NCBI GenBank assembly: GCA_031291395.1
Contig: JARLJD010000034.1
Location: 1-41,438 of the forward strand
DNA: 41,438 nt
Source of the DNA: Alphaproteobacteria bacterium
GTDB taxonomy: Bacteria > Pseudomonadota > Alphaproteobacteria > UBA9219
Direction: 5' to 3'
The notes below the pieces were generated by a model. That model was not told the origin of the DNA and ran no database searches. It saw only the letters and a list, made by a program, of their open reading frames with translations. Position 1 is the first letter of the stretch, and each line of letters starts with the position of its first letter. Shown one piece after another: positions 33,765-41,438 of the stretch. The position numbers and the translations under genes were made by a program.

Positions 33765-33848
33765 AAGATCAACGCCATCCCAAACTTTTTGACGCTAAGA
33801 ACCCTGTCTCGCCCCTAGCTCAGTCGGCATTAGGGCAAGCAAGCCTGT

Positions 33849-34089
33849 CTTTGTGAGTCAGAAACAGCAGTGCCGCAAAAGCGGCGGAATCCCCCCCCCC
33901 TCGCGGGGAGGGTTAGGGAGGGGGGAGTGAGGTAAGAGACCAAGTTTGGGATTGTAAGCAAACCTTGCCGCAAAGCCATTTATAAACCCAACCGCATTTC
34001 CCAGTCGTCCTCCCCCCTCCCTAACCCTCCCCGCGAGGGGGAGGGGATTCCAGCGCTCTCGTCTCACCTGCTGTTTCTAACTCGCAAAA
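33849..34089. repeat. 240-base composite inverted-repeat element (MITE-like)
   Basis: The outer arms are about 20 bases (33851-33870 and 34068-34087; CAGAAACAGCAG against CTGCTGTTTCT, 18 of 20 matching). Inside them, C/G-rich arms of about 42 bases contain TCGCGGGGAGGGTTAGGGA and its complement. About 80 bases of unique sequence lie in the middle, with no open frame of note. It fills most of the 346-base waaA-lpxK gap. The nested terminal repeats suggest a non-autonomous transposable element; no transposase partner is seen. Confidence 0.75.
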
Positions 34090-34110
34090 AAACAGATTCA
34101 CTTATTTCTT

Positions 34111-35373
34111 TCACCTTTTCACCCACCCCTCCATCTCCCCCACAATCCGGTTCAGAATAGATCTTTTCTCCTCGGCGAGCAATCGCGCCGCTTGGGCGCG
34201 GCGGTTGCGCTCCAAAGGATCGGCCAGCAGCCTGTCGACAGCAAACGCTATCTCATTAGCATGCTGCAACTGAACGGCGGCTTGCGCGAGAAGAAATTCG
34301 CGGGCGATTTCAGAGAAATTATACATATAAGGGCCGAACACAATCGCCGCGCCCGCCTGCGCCGCCTCAATCGGGTTATGTCCGCCCGTGCGCACGAACG
34401 ACCCGCCCATAACCGCGACGGGACACAAGGCATAGAACAAACCCAATTCGCCCATCGTGTCGGCCAGATAAACCTCGGTGTCGGGCAAAATCGCCTCGCC
34501 TTTGGAGCGCCGCGCGAAACGCAGGCCGGATTCTTCCAACAAGCGCGCCACCTCATCCCCGCGCACGGCGTGGCGCGGCACGATCACAGTCAGAAGCCGA
34601 AAACTTTTGGCGGCCAAAGCGCGATGCGCGGCGATCGCCATTTCCTCCTCGCCGCGATGCGTCGAAGCCATAACCCACACCGCGCATCCCGCCGTTTGCA
34701 AACGCAGGCGCTCCAGTTCCTGCGCGTCGCACGGCAAAGGGGACGAGGCGTATTTCAAATTGCCGACATATTTAACCGGCGACGCACCCAGCGCGATAAA
34801 CCGCCCACGATCGCTTTCGCTTTGGGCGAGGCACAGGCTAAAACACGACATCATCTCGCGCGCAAAGCCCTTGACGCGGTGCCAGTTGCGAAACGATTTG
34901 TCCGACATGCGCGCGTTCAGCAAAACAACCGGAATATCGCGTTCCTGCAACGCCAACAGCGTGTTCGGCCATAATTCGGATTCCGTCCACAACGCCAAAG
35001 ACGGCCTCCAATGATCGAGAAACCGCTTGAGGCAACGGACGCGGTCGATCGGCGCATATTGATGCAAGGCGTAAGGGGGCAAACGCGGCCCCATCATGCG
35101 CGCCGCCGTCACCGTTCCCGTGGTCAGAAGGACGGAAAGATCGGGATAAAGCGCGTGCAGTTTGTCGATCAGCAAAAGCAAAGACGCCGCTTCGCCTACG
35201 CTTGCGGCATGACACCAAATCAGCCGCCCCCCGGGGCGTGGCCGCGAGGGATGCCCGAACCGTTCGCCAAACCGCGCCGCATCCTCGCGCCCCGCCGCAA
35301 GGCGACGGCGCATATAGACGTCGATCAACGGCGCGGAAAGGTCGGTTAGAAGGCGGTAAAGATTGGAAAGCAT
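34111..35373 (-). CDS. waaA: 3-deoxy-D-manno-octulosonic acid (Kdo) transferase
   Basis: This 420-residue GT30 glycosyltransferase at the inner membrane adds Kdo to lipid IVA. The N-terminal region has LIWCHAASVGEA with the catalytic Glu61, then VLLTTGTVTAARMM, WTESELWPN and NARMSDKSFRNW. The C-terminal domain has VMASTHRGEEE, RHAVRGDEV, YLADTMGELGLFYALC and GGSFVRTGGHNPIEAA. The length is normal. It is divergent from the DUF523 gene across a gap that holds a perfect 17-base palindrome. Confidence 0.95.
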   Translation of the reverse strand: MLSNLYRLLTDLSAPLIDVYMRRRLAAGREDAARFGERFGHPSRPRPGGRLIWCHAASVGEAASLLLLIDKLHALYPDLSVLLTTGTVTAARMMGPRLPPYALHQYAPIDRVRCLKRFLDHWRPSLALWTESELWPNTLLALQERDIPVVLLNARMSDKSFRNWHRVKGFAREMMSCFSLCLAQSESDRGRFIALGASPVKYVGNLKYASSPLPCDAQELERLRLQTAGCAVWVMASTHRGEEEMAIAAHRALAAKSFRLLTVIVPRHAVRGDEVARLLEESGLRFARRSKGEAILPDTEVYLADTMGELGLFYALCPVAVMGGSFVRTGGHNPIEAAQAGAAIVFGPYMYNFSEIAREFLLAQAAVQLQHANEIAFAVDRLLADPLERNRRAQAARLLAEEKRSILNRIVGEMEGWVKR

Positions 35374-35433
35374 GGGAATTTGAATGAAAGATTCAGCTTA
35401 CAAGGTCAACCAAATCACAAATGACCCGCGTTG

Positions 35434-35450
35434 TGTCAATTAAATTGACA
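35434..35450. promoter_or_regulatory. Perfect 17-base palindrome (operator candidate)
   Basis: TGTCAATT, one central A, then AATTGACA form a perfect palindrome in the gap between divergent waaA and the DUF523 gene. Its size and symmetry fit a dimeric repressor site. Which gene it serves is unknown. Confidence 0.5.
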
Positions 35451-35519
35451 TTGCCTCTTATCGCTCTTCAAAAATTACTATAGATTGACCCCCAAACAGT
35501 CAGAGCAGAAGGATTCAAA

Positions 35520-35948
35520 ATGTTCTTGGTTAGCGCCTGTCTGGCGGGATTTAACTGTAGATACAATGGGGGCAATTGCGCGACCAAAATCGTGCAGGAT
35601 TTGGTGAATGATGGGATGGCCATGCCAATATGCCCCGAACAACTCGCCGGTTTGCCAACGCCGAGGGAAAGCTGTGAAATGAAAATCGATATGTGTGGAA
35701 GCAAAAGAATTCTGGACAAATACGGCCGCGATTACACGGAAGAATTTACGAAGGGCGCAGAACTAACCTTGGCGATTGCCCGGACAATCGGGGCGAAAGA
35801 AGCGATATTGAAATCCAAAAGTCCTTCCTGTGGGTGTGGATTGATCTATGACGGCACTTTTTCCGGCGAAGTGATAGAGGGCGATGGGTTGGTCGCCGAA
35901 CTACTGAAGAAAAACGGCATTTATGTGCGAACGGAATCTGGGCAGTAA
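35520..35948 (+). CDS. DUF523 family protein
   Basis: This 142-residue protein of the DUF523 family has the N-terminal FLVSACLAGFNCRYNGG, PICPEQLAGLPTPRESCE and C-terminal KSKSPSCGCGLIYDG patterns. Conserved cysteines suggest metal or Fe-S binding; the function is unknown. The family is frequent in Firmicutes and gut bacteria. The base use is lower in GC than that of the flanking LPS genes, so transfer is plausible. AGAAGGA lies 7 bases before the ATG. It stands alone and is convergent with the next gene. Confidence 0.85.
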   Translation: MFLVSACLAGFNCRYNGGNCATKIVQDLVNDGMAMPICPEQLAGLPTPRESCEMKIDMCGSKRILDKYGRDYTEEFTKGAELTLAIARTIGAKEAILKSKSPSCGCGLIYDGTFSGEVIEGDGLVAELLKKNGIYVRTESGQ

Positions 35949-35962
35949 TTTCGGAATCTGGC

Positions 35963-36886
35963 CTACAACCCCAACCGCGTCTTCACCCTCCCCCACAACA
36001 CCTTTGGGGAAAAGGTCAACCGCATGCCGTCGACCAAACACATATCTCCCCACGCCACCAGCGTATGGACGCCGTCGGGATATGTGGTCGAGCTGGGGAC
36101 GATGCGCGTAACCTCGCGCTCCCTGTATTCCATCGGGGTGCAAACGAGGATTTCCATCATGCGCAACGCGCCGCCGTCCCTTTCTTCGCAGTCCTGCGCC
36201 GGACGGTAAAGCCTTTTGCCAACTTTGAACACCGCGCCGCCGTTTCGGCTTTTCTCGCGCCCGCTTTGCACGGGATTGGCGCGATGCGCCGTCCACGGCC
36301 CTGACAAGCGCGAGGCGTAGACGAGATTCAGATTGTCATCACAGCCGCTTTCCAAATCGGTATAGGCGATCCAGAACAACCCGTCTTCCTCGAACAGAAC
36401 GGCGTTCGCCACCGGCTTGCTCTTGAAAACGACGGCATGCGCCGCCCACGCGCCGTCATGCTCCTGCCAGCGGAAAATTTCCAGCCGCCCGCAAGCCGAG
36501 GATTCCGGCATGATGTAAACGATCCCGTCGCGCATGAACAAAAAGGGAAAGGAAAGCCGCCCGGGCAACGGGAAATCCAGATTCATTTCGACGGCAATGC
36601 CGTTGGCATCAAGCTTGATCGCGGCCAACATCCCCTTCTGCGCCGCAAGATCGTAATTTTCGCACATCAGCGTGTCATAATTGCCCGGCCAAGGGAAAGG
36701 ACAAGACAGATAACGCTTCTTGTCGAAAGGCGCGATCCAACGAACGGGCGGCATCTCGGCCCAGTGCAAAGCGTTGGCGATCGGCTGTTCGACAAGGCCG
36801 ATCATCCAATGTTCGTAAAACAAAACGCTCCGCGTCAAGCGACGCGCGCGGCGAAGCAACAAGCGAACGGTGGAAAAAGCTGACAT
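35963..36886 (-). CDS. Beta-propeller protein related to glucosamine inositolphosphorylceramide transferase family
   Basis: This 307-residue protein has a basic N-terminus and then a five-bladed propeller pattern: SFPFLFMRDGIVYIMPESSACGRLEIFRW, VFKSKPVANAVLFEEDGLFWIAYTD, LVYASRLSGPWTAHRANPV and the strongly conserved-looking KVGKRLYRPAQDCEERDGGALRMMEI. This resembles the domain found in plant GIPC transferases and in bacterial sugar or formyl transferases fused to them. A role in surface sugar or LPS modification is inference, helped by nearby waaA-lpxK. AGGA lies 8 bases before the ATG. Confidence 0.75.
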   Translation of the reverse strand: MSAFSTVRLLLRRARRLTRSVLFYEHWMIGLVEQPIANALHWAEMPPVRWIAPFDKKRYLSCPFPWPGNYDTLMCENYDLAAQKGMLAAIKLDANGIAVEMNLDFPLPGRLSFPFLFMRDGIVYIMPESSACGRLEIFRWQEHDGAWAAHAVVFKSKPVANAVLFEEDGLFWIAYTDLESGCDDNLNLVYASRLSGPWTAHRANPVQSGREKSRNGGAVFKVGKRLYRPAQDCEERDGGALRMMEILVCTPMEYREREVTRIVPSSTTYPDGVHTLVAWGDMCLVDGMRLTFSPKVLWGRVKTRLGL

Positions 36887-37295
36887 CGCAAAATCCTAAA
36901 CAAAGGCGGACAGTCACCTTTCCATTTAGCACAAAAAGGCCAGAGGGAGGATTGTTTTGTGACCGTCTATATACAGGGTGCCTGACGTGCGCGAGGCAGG
37001 ATTGCCTAAAACATCCCCAATAGGGCTGTTGTTCTGTTTCTTCCATCGTTTTCTGTACAGCCAGAAAATCTGCCGTCTGCGGTTTCAGCGTGCGCTGTAC
37101 CATCCCGTGCAGGAAATACGCCCCCGGCTTATAGGTGCGTCAGAAGGGCGTGATTTTACCGCAGCGCCTTGCCGGAATTAAGGATTGGGTAATCTTTCCG
37201 AGAGTAATATGCGGGGATTAAGTGGGGGGCTTTATGTGAAAACGCTCCCCCGCTTCCATTGCGAAAGCGGCTACAAATCAAACGGAGATTGGTTC
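36887..37295. other. Intergenic stretch with a possible gene remnant
   Basis: No intact gene is seen in these 409 bases. On the minus strand from about 37141 to 36970 a frame encodes a coding-like peptide (KPGAYFLHGMVQRTLKPQ then ADFLAVQKTMEETEQQ). It follows a stop and has no start codon with a ribosome binding site, so it may be a decayed gene. A CCGCTT / AAGCGG hairpin (37250-37270) lies just before the next gene and may be part of its leader. Confidence 0.4.
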
Positions 37296-37994
37296 ATGCA
37301 GAAAAAATGCAACCTCACGATTTTCGCTCTGATTTTTTTGTCGTTTTTTGCAGTTTTCGCGATGCAGCAGGCGCAAGCGCAGCTGGTGGATAGCCCGCCT
37401 TTGGTGCAGACCCTCCAACCCGGAATTCCAGTGACGCCCTCGTCGCCGGGCAATCCGCCCGATTCAACATTGGTTCCGCAAGAAACGGTGACATTGGAGA
37501 GCAGCGTGAATGACCCTCATTGCCCAAGCGGGAATGCAGCGGACTCTATCTATTACAACAACTCAGCAGGGCATCTGCAGCGGGCTATGAATGTGATTCA
37601 AAATATTAATAATGCGAATCCCGTTCAGGCGGCTATGACCACATGTGTGTTGAACGTTATGAAGGTTATACAATCGCTGACTACCATGGTTGATAATCAA
37701 AACTTATTTGGAACGATAGCCGACGCGATCCTTTCTTCAATTATCGTATCCCTCATCAATCAAGTTTGCTCACAGGTAACGAGTTTAATCAATCAGGCAA
37801 AAACCGCTTTAATAAATCTGACCAAGATCTGTATACCCTTACCGCATTTCAGCCTCCCGCATTTTTCGTTAACCACGCCCTCTTGCACAGGCGGCATAGT
37901 ATTTAGCCCGCTTCAGTGGACGCCAAACCCACCGCTCGTGCCGATGAGCAATGCCAACCAATATATTGGGACGGGACAAACAAAAGGAAACTAG
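37296..37994 (+). CDS. Exported cysteine-containing hypothetical protein
   Basis: This 232-residue protein has a strong signal peptide (CNLTIFALIFLSFFAVFAMQ, cut after AQAQ). The mature part has a Pro-rich linker (residues about 30-65), a helical region with LQRAMNVIQNINNANPVQAAMTTCVLNVMKVI, a hydrophobic segment (AILSSIIVSLINQVCSQVTSLINQ) and a Pro-rich tail with two near-repeats (PHFSL). There are five mature Cys. No family is recognised. The ATG at 37296 has GGAG 7 bases upstream; an upstream in-frame extension to 37185 lacks a signal. The next exported protein starts 45 bases later. Confidence 0.7.
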   Translation: MQKKCNLTIFALIFLSFFAVFAMQQAQAQLVDSPPLVQTLQPGIPVTPSSPGNPPDSTLVPQETVTLESSVNDPHCPSGNAADSIYYNNSAGHLQRAMNVIQNINNANPVQAAMTTCVLNVMKVIQSLTTMVDNQNLFGTIADAILSSIIVSLINQVCSQVTSLINQAKTALINLTKICIPLPHFSLPHFSLTTPSCTGGIVFSPLQWTPNPPLVPMSNANQYIGTGQTKGN

Positions 37995-38039
37995 AGGGAA
38001 GCGGTTATGAACAATAGAAGCCAAGGAGGAATTTTCAAA

Positions 38040-39356
38040 ATGCGGCTGTCCCATGTTATCTCTTGCTTTGTTCTGGCGGTCATGTTGTCCGCTCCTGTGC
38101 AGTCGGCTCGTGCCGATGCTTGTGTTATCGTTGGCGGGAATGGCACCGTTCAAGAAACGGCCACAGCGGTATCTTCAGCCGTTACAGCGACGGAAACAAC
38201 ATTGATGTACGCGTGGGATCAATTATCGAGCGCCCTTCATACAGCGCTTACCAGCGCGATAGCCTATATCCATGAAATGATTTCGACGATGCTTGCGGAT
38301 ACTATGAATGCCAACACCAGATTATCCAGCAACTTGAAAACATATCAGGAAAAGGCGGTAAAGAATTTAGACGTTACGGGTTTCAGCGCGTGCGGTCTTG
38401 AAAATAGTTCGCTCTCATCGGCCAATGAAAAACAAACGGTCAACCAACAGGCGGCTGCCTTTGCCCGAGCAGGGGGAAATCGCCCCAACGATTCGTCGAC
38501 GATCGCAAAAGATCTTCAGGCCCGATGCAAGCAAGGCTTTATCGACACATCGTCAGGATCGAAAGATCCTGAAAACGCGATGTACATACGTTTGTTTGGG
38601 TCGAAATGCCCGAGTCCCGCTATCCCTAGCTATGTGGGGGCGGATCGCAACATCGCGAGTCTGCTGGATCCCTTGGAATACTCTGTCCCCACAAATCTTC
38701 CGGTTCAGCTTGCCGATGGCGTATATCAGCCGCTTCCCGCGACGTTAACGGGGTGCACTAGTAACGACGGAAGTACTGATTGCTCCGCTTTTGCCGCGGC
38801 TTATGACTTTTGTCAGAACGTCACGCCGGCAAGTCCTCCCGCGCAGCAGGGGTCGGGGCAAGCGACAACCGCCGACCTGATTGCCGGTGCGCGCAGGAAT
38901 AAAATGGCGGGGCTGAGCACTGCCACAGATGCCTGCTACAAGGCACTTTCAAGGCGCCTGCAGTATCCTTCTGGCTCTAATGTGCCGGCCAAAGATGCGA
39001 TGGGCACAAGTATGAGCAGACATGATCAACAAGTTGCTCGCTGCCAGGATGACCTCCTGAATTTCATTATTACTAATGCTCAATCAGACGCATGCAAGCA
39101 GTTTGGTCGCAGCGACTTACAGGCGGATCACGACAGGGCATACCGGCTTGGAAACCAAAACTATGTTAACTCGGTCATTTCCGGTTTAAGTTTGGAAGGG
39201 AAAGAGAATATGAAGGCCCTCGCATGGAAAGCGGAGCAAGATCTTCAGCTGGATCTTAGGGAAGAAAAGATGGGCGTAATCACGGCGATCGGCGTCGCAA
39301 ACGGCATATCCGTGCCGTCAGCCTCGCCCTTGGATCGGGCAATATCTCCCCAATAG
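38040..39356 (+). CDS. Exported cysteine-rich hypothetical protein
   Basis: This 438-residue protein has a signal peptide (VISCFVLAVMLSAPVQSARA) and ten mature Cys. An N-terminal helical, Thr/Ser/Ala-rich region (about 30-90) is followed by Cys-spaced segments (SACGLE, ARCKQG, SKCPSP, TGCTSN, TDCSAF, DFCQNV, DACYKA, ARCQDD, DACKQF) and a helical end. The pattern recalls periplasmic components of conjugation or type IV secretion machines, but no motif proves it. The ATG at 38040 has AAGGAGGA 9 bases upstream; the ATG at 38007 also has a ribosome binding site. It is co-directional with the gene at 37296. Confidence 0.7.
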   Translation: MRLSHVISCFVLAVMLSAPVQSARADACVIVGGNGTVQETATAVSSAVTATETTLMYAWDQLSSALHTALTSAIAYIHEMISTMLADTMNANTRLSSNLKTYQEKAVKNLDVTGFSACGLENSSLSSANEKQTVNQQAAAFARAGGNRPNDSSTIAKDLQARCKQGFIDTSSGSKDPENAMYIRLFGSKCPSPAIPSYVGADRNIASLLDPLEYSVPTNLPVQLADGVYQPLPATLTGCTSNDGSTDCSAFAAAYDFCQNVTPASPPAQQGSGQATTADLIAGARRNKMAGLSTATDACYKALSRRLQYPSGSNVPAKDAMGTSMSRHDQQVARCQDDLLNFIITNAQSDACKQFGRSDLQADHDRAYRLGNQNYVNSVISGLSLEGKENMKALAWKAEQDLQLDLREEKMGVITAIGVANGISVPSASPLDRAISPQ

Positions 39357-39384
39357 ACGGCGTGGGTTAAGGCCTTGCGCCCGC

Positions 39385-40161
39385 CTACTTATAAACGCAT
39401 TGCGACGTTCCGCTGCCGTCATAGGTGATGGTCAGGCTCGTGACTTGCTGGTTCGGAACGGGGCAAGTAATTTGCTCCAAGGGGATGTCGTAGCGGTTGT
39501 TCATTTCAGTCAGAACGCCGCTGTCGAGCGGCAACTTGTTGTCAACAGTACACCAAGCCTGCGCCGCCATCTGATAATTTTTTATCATTCCGTCATAGTG
39601 AACCTTGATTTTCGGCGAAGTGCCGCCCTCGAGGATGTAGGCCCCCTTATCCGTCTGCATAAGCCCGCGCATGGCCAAGATGCAAGAAGACGCCACGCGG
39701 CTGCGGCGAAGCCCAAGCCTGCTGGTAATTTTCTGCACATCGTTTGCGCCGAATATCGATTTCCCGCTCATTGATAGCGTCAGGGTATAGGGCAGGTCTT
39801 TTCCTGCCTTTTCCTGATAACTCGATATGTCGGGCGTATGCATAACCGTCGTTGGAATGGCTCCGGGCGGAAGGCCTGCCGCCTCTTCCTTACTGATGGT
39901 CGATACGGCGCGAGACGACGACAAAGCAGGGGTCGATGTTTGCGTCGTGTCGGTCTGGTTCGTGTCGGCGGGCGTTTGCGTTGCGGCGGACGTGTCGTTC
40001 GACGTTGTTGCGGGATCGCCGAGTCCAAGGCTGGGAAGCATAGGCGTGCCGCTGTTTGTTGACGTCGAAGGCAACAATACATTGCCTGCGGCATGCGCTG
40101 TTACCGGCGCAATAGTTGCTGTTGCAAAGAGGCCAAGAACGGCAAATACGGAATAACGCAT
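39385..40161 (-). CDS. Exported hypothetical protein with four cysteines
   Basis: This 258-residue protein has a signal peptide (YSVFAVLGLFATATIAPVTA, cut near AHA) and a long Thr/Ser/Pro-rich disordered linker (about residues 30-95) rich in TQT/TST. A folded C-terminal domain follows (PYTLTLSMSGKSIFGANDVQ through to ...SQCVYK) with four Cys in SSCILA, AWCTVD, ITCPVP and SQCVYK. No family is recognised. It lies between, and is oriented opposite to, the two exported proteins upstream and the Dsb-like gene, so it is divergent from the latter across 194 bases that hold both promoters. Confidence 0.7.
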   Translation of the reverse strand: MRYSVFAVLGLFATATIAPVTAHAAGNVLLPSTSTNSGTPMLPSLGLGDPATTSNDTSAATQTPADTNQTDTTQTSTPALSSSRAVSTISKEEAAGLPPGAIPTTVMHTPDISSYQEKAGKDLPYTLTLSMSGKSIFGANDVQKITSRLGLRRSRVASSCILAMRGLMQTDKGAYILEGGTSPKIKVHYDGMIKNYQMAAQAWCTVDNKLPLDSGVLTEMNNRYDIPLEQITCPVPNQQVTSLTITYDGSGTSQCVYK

Positions 40162-40355
40162 GAACTTTTTCACCCCACGCTGTTTCTCCAAGGTTTGCGG
40201 ATTTCGATTATAATGTAAACAAAAAATTTGTGTCCTTGAGCGCAATTATCCCAAACGGGACGCGCGATGCTATTTGCGTCAACGCCCTTGTCGCTGCGCG
40301 GTTTTTGCGCCATAAAATGGAGAATCGTTATGAACAGGAATAGGATTGCACGCTC

Positions 40356-41246
40356 ATGAAACGTCTTCTGCTCGTTGTTGCTCTGTCAGCCCTGTTTTCC
40401 GGCGCCTCGTTCGCGGCGGCGCCTGCGCAGCCCAATCCTGCCGCCAATCCGACCTTGGCCAGCCTTCAAAAAGCGGGGGCGAAATTTTTCTATCTCGGTT
40501 CCCGCTTCGGTCTAGACGGATGGTTTATCGTTCAGGACGGACGAGTGCAGATGCTTTACGCGACGCCCGATAATAAAGCGGCATTGATCGGCGCCATTTT
40601 CGGCGAGGGCGGCGAGAACATTACGGCGGAACAGGTCAATGCGCTTATGCAGAGCAACAAAGAAGTCGCCAATTTGATCGACGCCGCTCAAAAGGAACAG
40701 GCCAATATCACGCAAGCGGGCAGCGCGGCGGCAACCACGCCCATCGACCCCGGCGCGATTCCCTCCGTAGCCCTGTCGCCGGGGGAAAGGCTGATGCATG
40801 AGCTTGAAGCCGCTTCGACGGTTCTTATCGGTCAGGAATCGACTCCGGAAATCCTTATGGTTATGGATCCGCTGTGTCCCTATTGCCAAGCGACATGGAA
40901 GGCTTTGCACGAGGCGGTTGCCAAAGGGAAAGTGCATCTGCGCCTGATTCCGGCGGCGCGCAAACATGAAAATGAGCGCGCTTCCGCGATCCTTTTGGGA
41001 GTCAGCGATCCCCTGAACGCGTGGGACAAGTATATGGCGGGCGACAAGGCGCAGCTGGCGGGAACGCCTTCCGAGGCGGCTTTGGCGTCGGTGCAAGCGA
41101 ATACGTCGCTGATTGAAAGCTGGAAGATCACCAAGCTCCCCTTCCTCGTCTACCGCGCCCAAGACGGCAAGGTGAAAGTGATTAAGGGCGAACCCAAACC
41201 AAACGGCGTTTCCTCCCTGCTCAGCGATCTTGGCGCGGATAAGTAA
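40356..41246 (+). CDS. Periplasmic DsbC/DsbG-like thiol:disulfide interchange protein
   Basis: This 296-residue protein has a signal peptide (LLLVVALSALFSGASFAAAP), an N-terminal region of about 100 residues in the place of the DsbC dimerisation domain, a linker helix and a thioredoxin-fold domain. The active site is CPYC (Cys174-Cys177, after MVMDPLCPYCQATW), and the cis-Pro loop is ITKLPFLVYR. CPYC is closest to DsbG and type IV secretion-associated DsbC proteins. It would shuffle or reduce disulfides in the periplasm. Its neighbours are exported multi-cysteine proteins, likely clients. AGGA lies upstream of the ATG. Confidence 0.85.
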   Translation: MKRLLLVVALSALFSGASFAAAPAQPNPAANPTLASLQKAGAKFFYLGSRFGLDGWFIVQDGRVQMLYATPDNKAALIGAIFGEGGENITAEQVNALMQSNKEVANLIDAAQKEQANITQAGSAAATTPIDPGAIPSVALSPGERLMHELEAASTVLIGQESTPEILMVMDPLCPYCQATWKALHEAVAKGKVHLRLIPAARKHENERASAILLGVSDPLNAWDKYMAGDKAQLAGTPSEAALASVQANTSLIESWKITKLPFLVYRAQDGKVKVIKGEPKPNGVSSLLSDLGADK

Positions 41247-41264
41247 GGGCTCGTCTACAAATAA

Positions 41265-41316
41265 GTGAATCAACCCAATGTCGTCATCCCCGCGAAGGCG
41301 GGGAGGTGGATTCACG
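41265..41316. repeat. Nested hairpin after the Dsb-like gene
   Basis: An outer inverted repeat (GTGAATCAACC at 41265-41275 and GGTGGATTCAC at 41306-41316, one mismatch) contains an inner perfect hairpin CCCCGC-GAAG-GCGGGG (41289-41304). It could stop transcription from the Dsb-like gene and may include the right end of the IS. The inner core matches the hairpin at 7053-7082. Confidence 0.5.
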
Positions 41317-41438
41317 ATTGAAGTGCAACGGAGGAGGAAATAGTACTTCAGCTGGGGTTTTGAATCCAAGGCATTTTCTGGGTGCGTTGTTATGCCGGTC
41401 GGCGATGAGTTGGAGAGCGTGATGAGAAAGGGCAGAAA
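41313..41438 (-). mobile_element. 3' end of an IS30-type transposase gene, frameshifted, runs off the window
   Basis: Reading leftwards from the window edge gives LQLIADRHNNAPRKCLGFKT followed by PAEVL, the conserved C-terminal pattern of IS30-family transposases. In a second frame the sequence then continues as SSVALQS and stops at 41313-41315, the normal IS30 ending. A one- or two-base frameshift after the PAEVL codons therefore separates the two parts. In the first frame the stop comes later, at 41285. The catalytic domain lies outside the window. The copy is probably inactive. Confidence 0.7.

Noticed and set aside
33810-33845. tRNA-like stretch (GCCCCTAGCTCAGTCGG...) upstream of lpxK
   Set aside because: Only the first part resembles an acceptor and D-arm. 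No anticodon stem, TPsiC arm or matching 3' acceptor strand follows.
40512-41369. Open frame antisense to the Dsb-like gene
   Set aside because: The Dsb-like frame has a signal peptide, CPYC site and cis-Pro loop; the antisense frame has nothing recognisable.

Overview
The window reads as chromosomal DNA of an alphaproteobacterium that I cannot place below class level. The main evidence is the order rho-hemH-hemE-[AT-rich gap]-ppsR, a gene order known around the replication origin of Alphaproteobacteria. Supporting signs are the hemC-hemD-mitofilin-hemY block, DUF1192 and DUF2336 proteins, and a full CtrA-type box (TTAA-N7-TTAA) beside a perfect DnaA box in the hemE/ppsR gap. Almost every gene is housekeeping. 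The accessory material lies at the two ends and at a few insertion points.

Layout. 1-780 is a scarred region: the start of an unknown gene, a P-loop ATPase cut off after its Walker A motif, and the tails of a second rnpA and of yebC joined back to back. 782-2531 holds an Asp/Glu racemase, an unknown gene and rnpA-rpmH. 2675-5353 holds a Bax-inhibitor-1 protein, an orphan BrnA-like antitoxin overlapping a GloB-like hydrolase with an altered metal motif, and a methyltransferase. 5616-7042 holds a chorismate mutase fusion and a 2H phosphoesterase. 7099-12229 (minus strand) is queH-eamA-rho and hemH-hemE. 12230-12573 is the candidate origin. 12574-16987 is ppsR and the cell-shape genes mreC-mreD-mrdA, without mreB or rodA alongside. 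17042-17855 is a TacA/TacT toxin-antitoxin pair whose promoter spacer contains a perfect palindrome.

17865-25294 holds a DUF2336 protein, the haem block hemC-hemD-mitofilin-hemY, DUF1192 and two unknown genes with near-identical start regions. 25330-28779 (minus) is pyrH-frr-[methyltransferase, parDE]-uppS, so a toxin-antitoxin pair lies inside a usually compact essential operon. 29136-30269 holds a mini flagellar rod-like protein and two unknown small genes. 30565-35373 holds holA, a Met/His-rich exported protein, and waaA-lpxK-fau with a 240-bp inverted-repeat element between waaA and lpxK. 35520-36886 holds DUF523 and a sugar-transferase-related beta-propeller protein.

37296-41246 is the most interesting stretch. 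It has three unrecognised exported, cysteine-containing proteins (5, 10 and 4 mature cysteines) and a periplasmic DsbC/DsbG-like protein with a CPYC active site. The grouping suggests an envelope or secretion-related system with its own disulfide-folding factor; this is inference. The window ends in the frameshifted 3' end of an IS30-type transposase.

Palindromic repeats are frequent. Two 72-bp copies share the same 26-bp arms (20556 and 29015), and other inverted repeats lie at 5480, 27930 and 33849. No rRNA, tRNA or CRISPR array was found.
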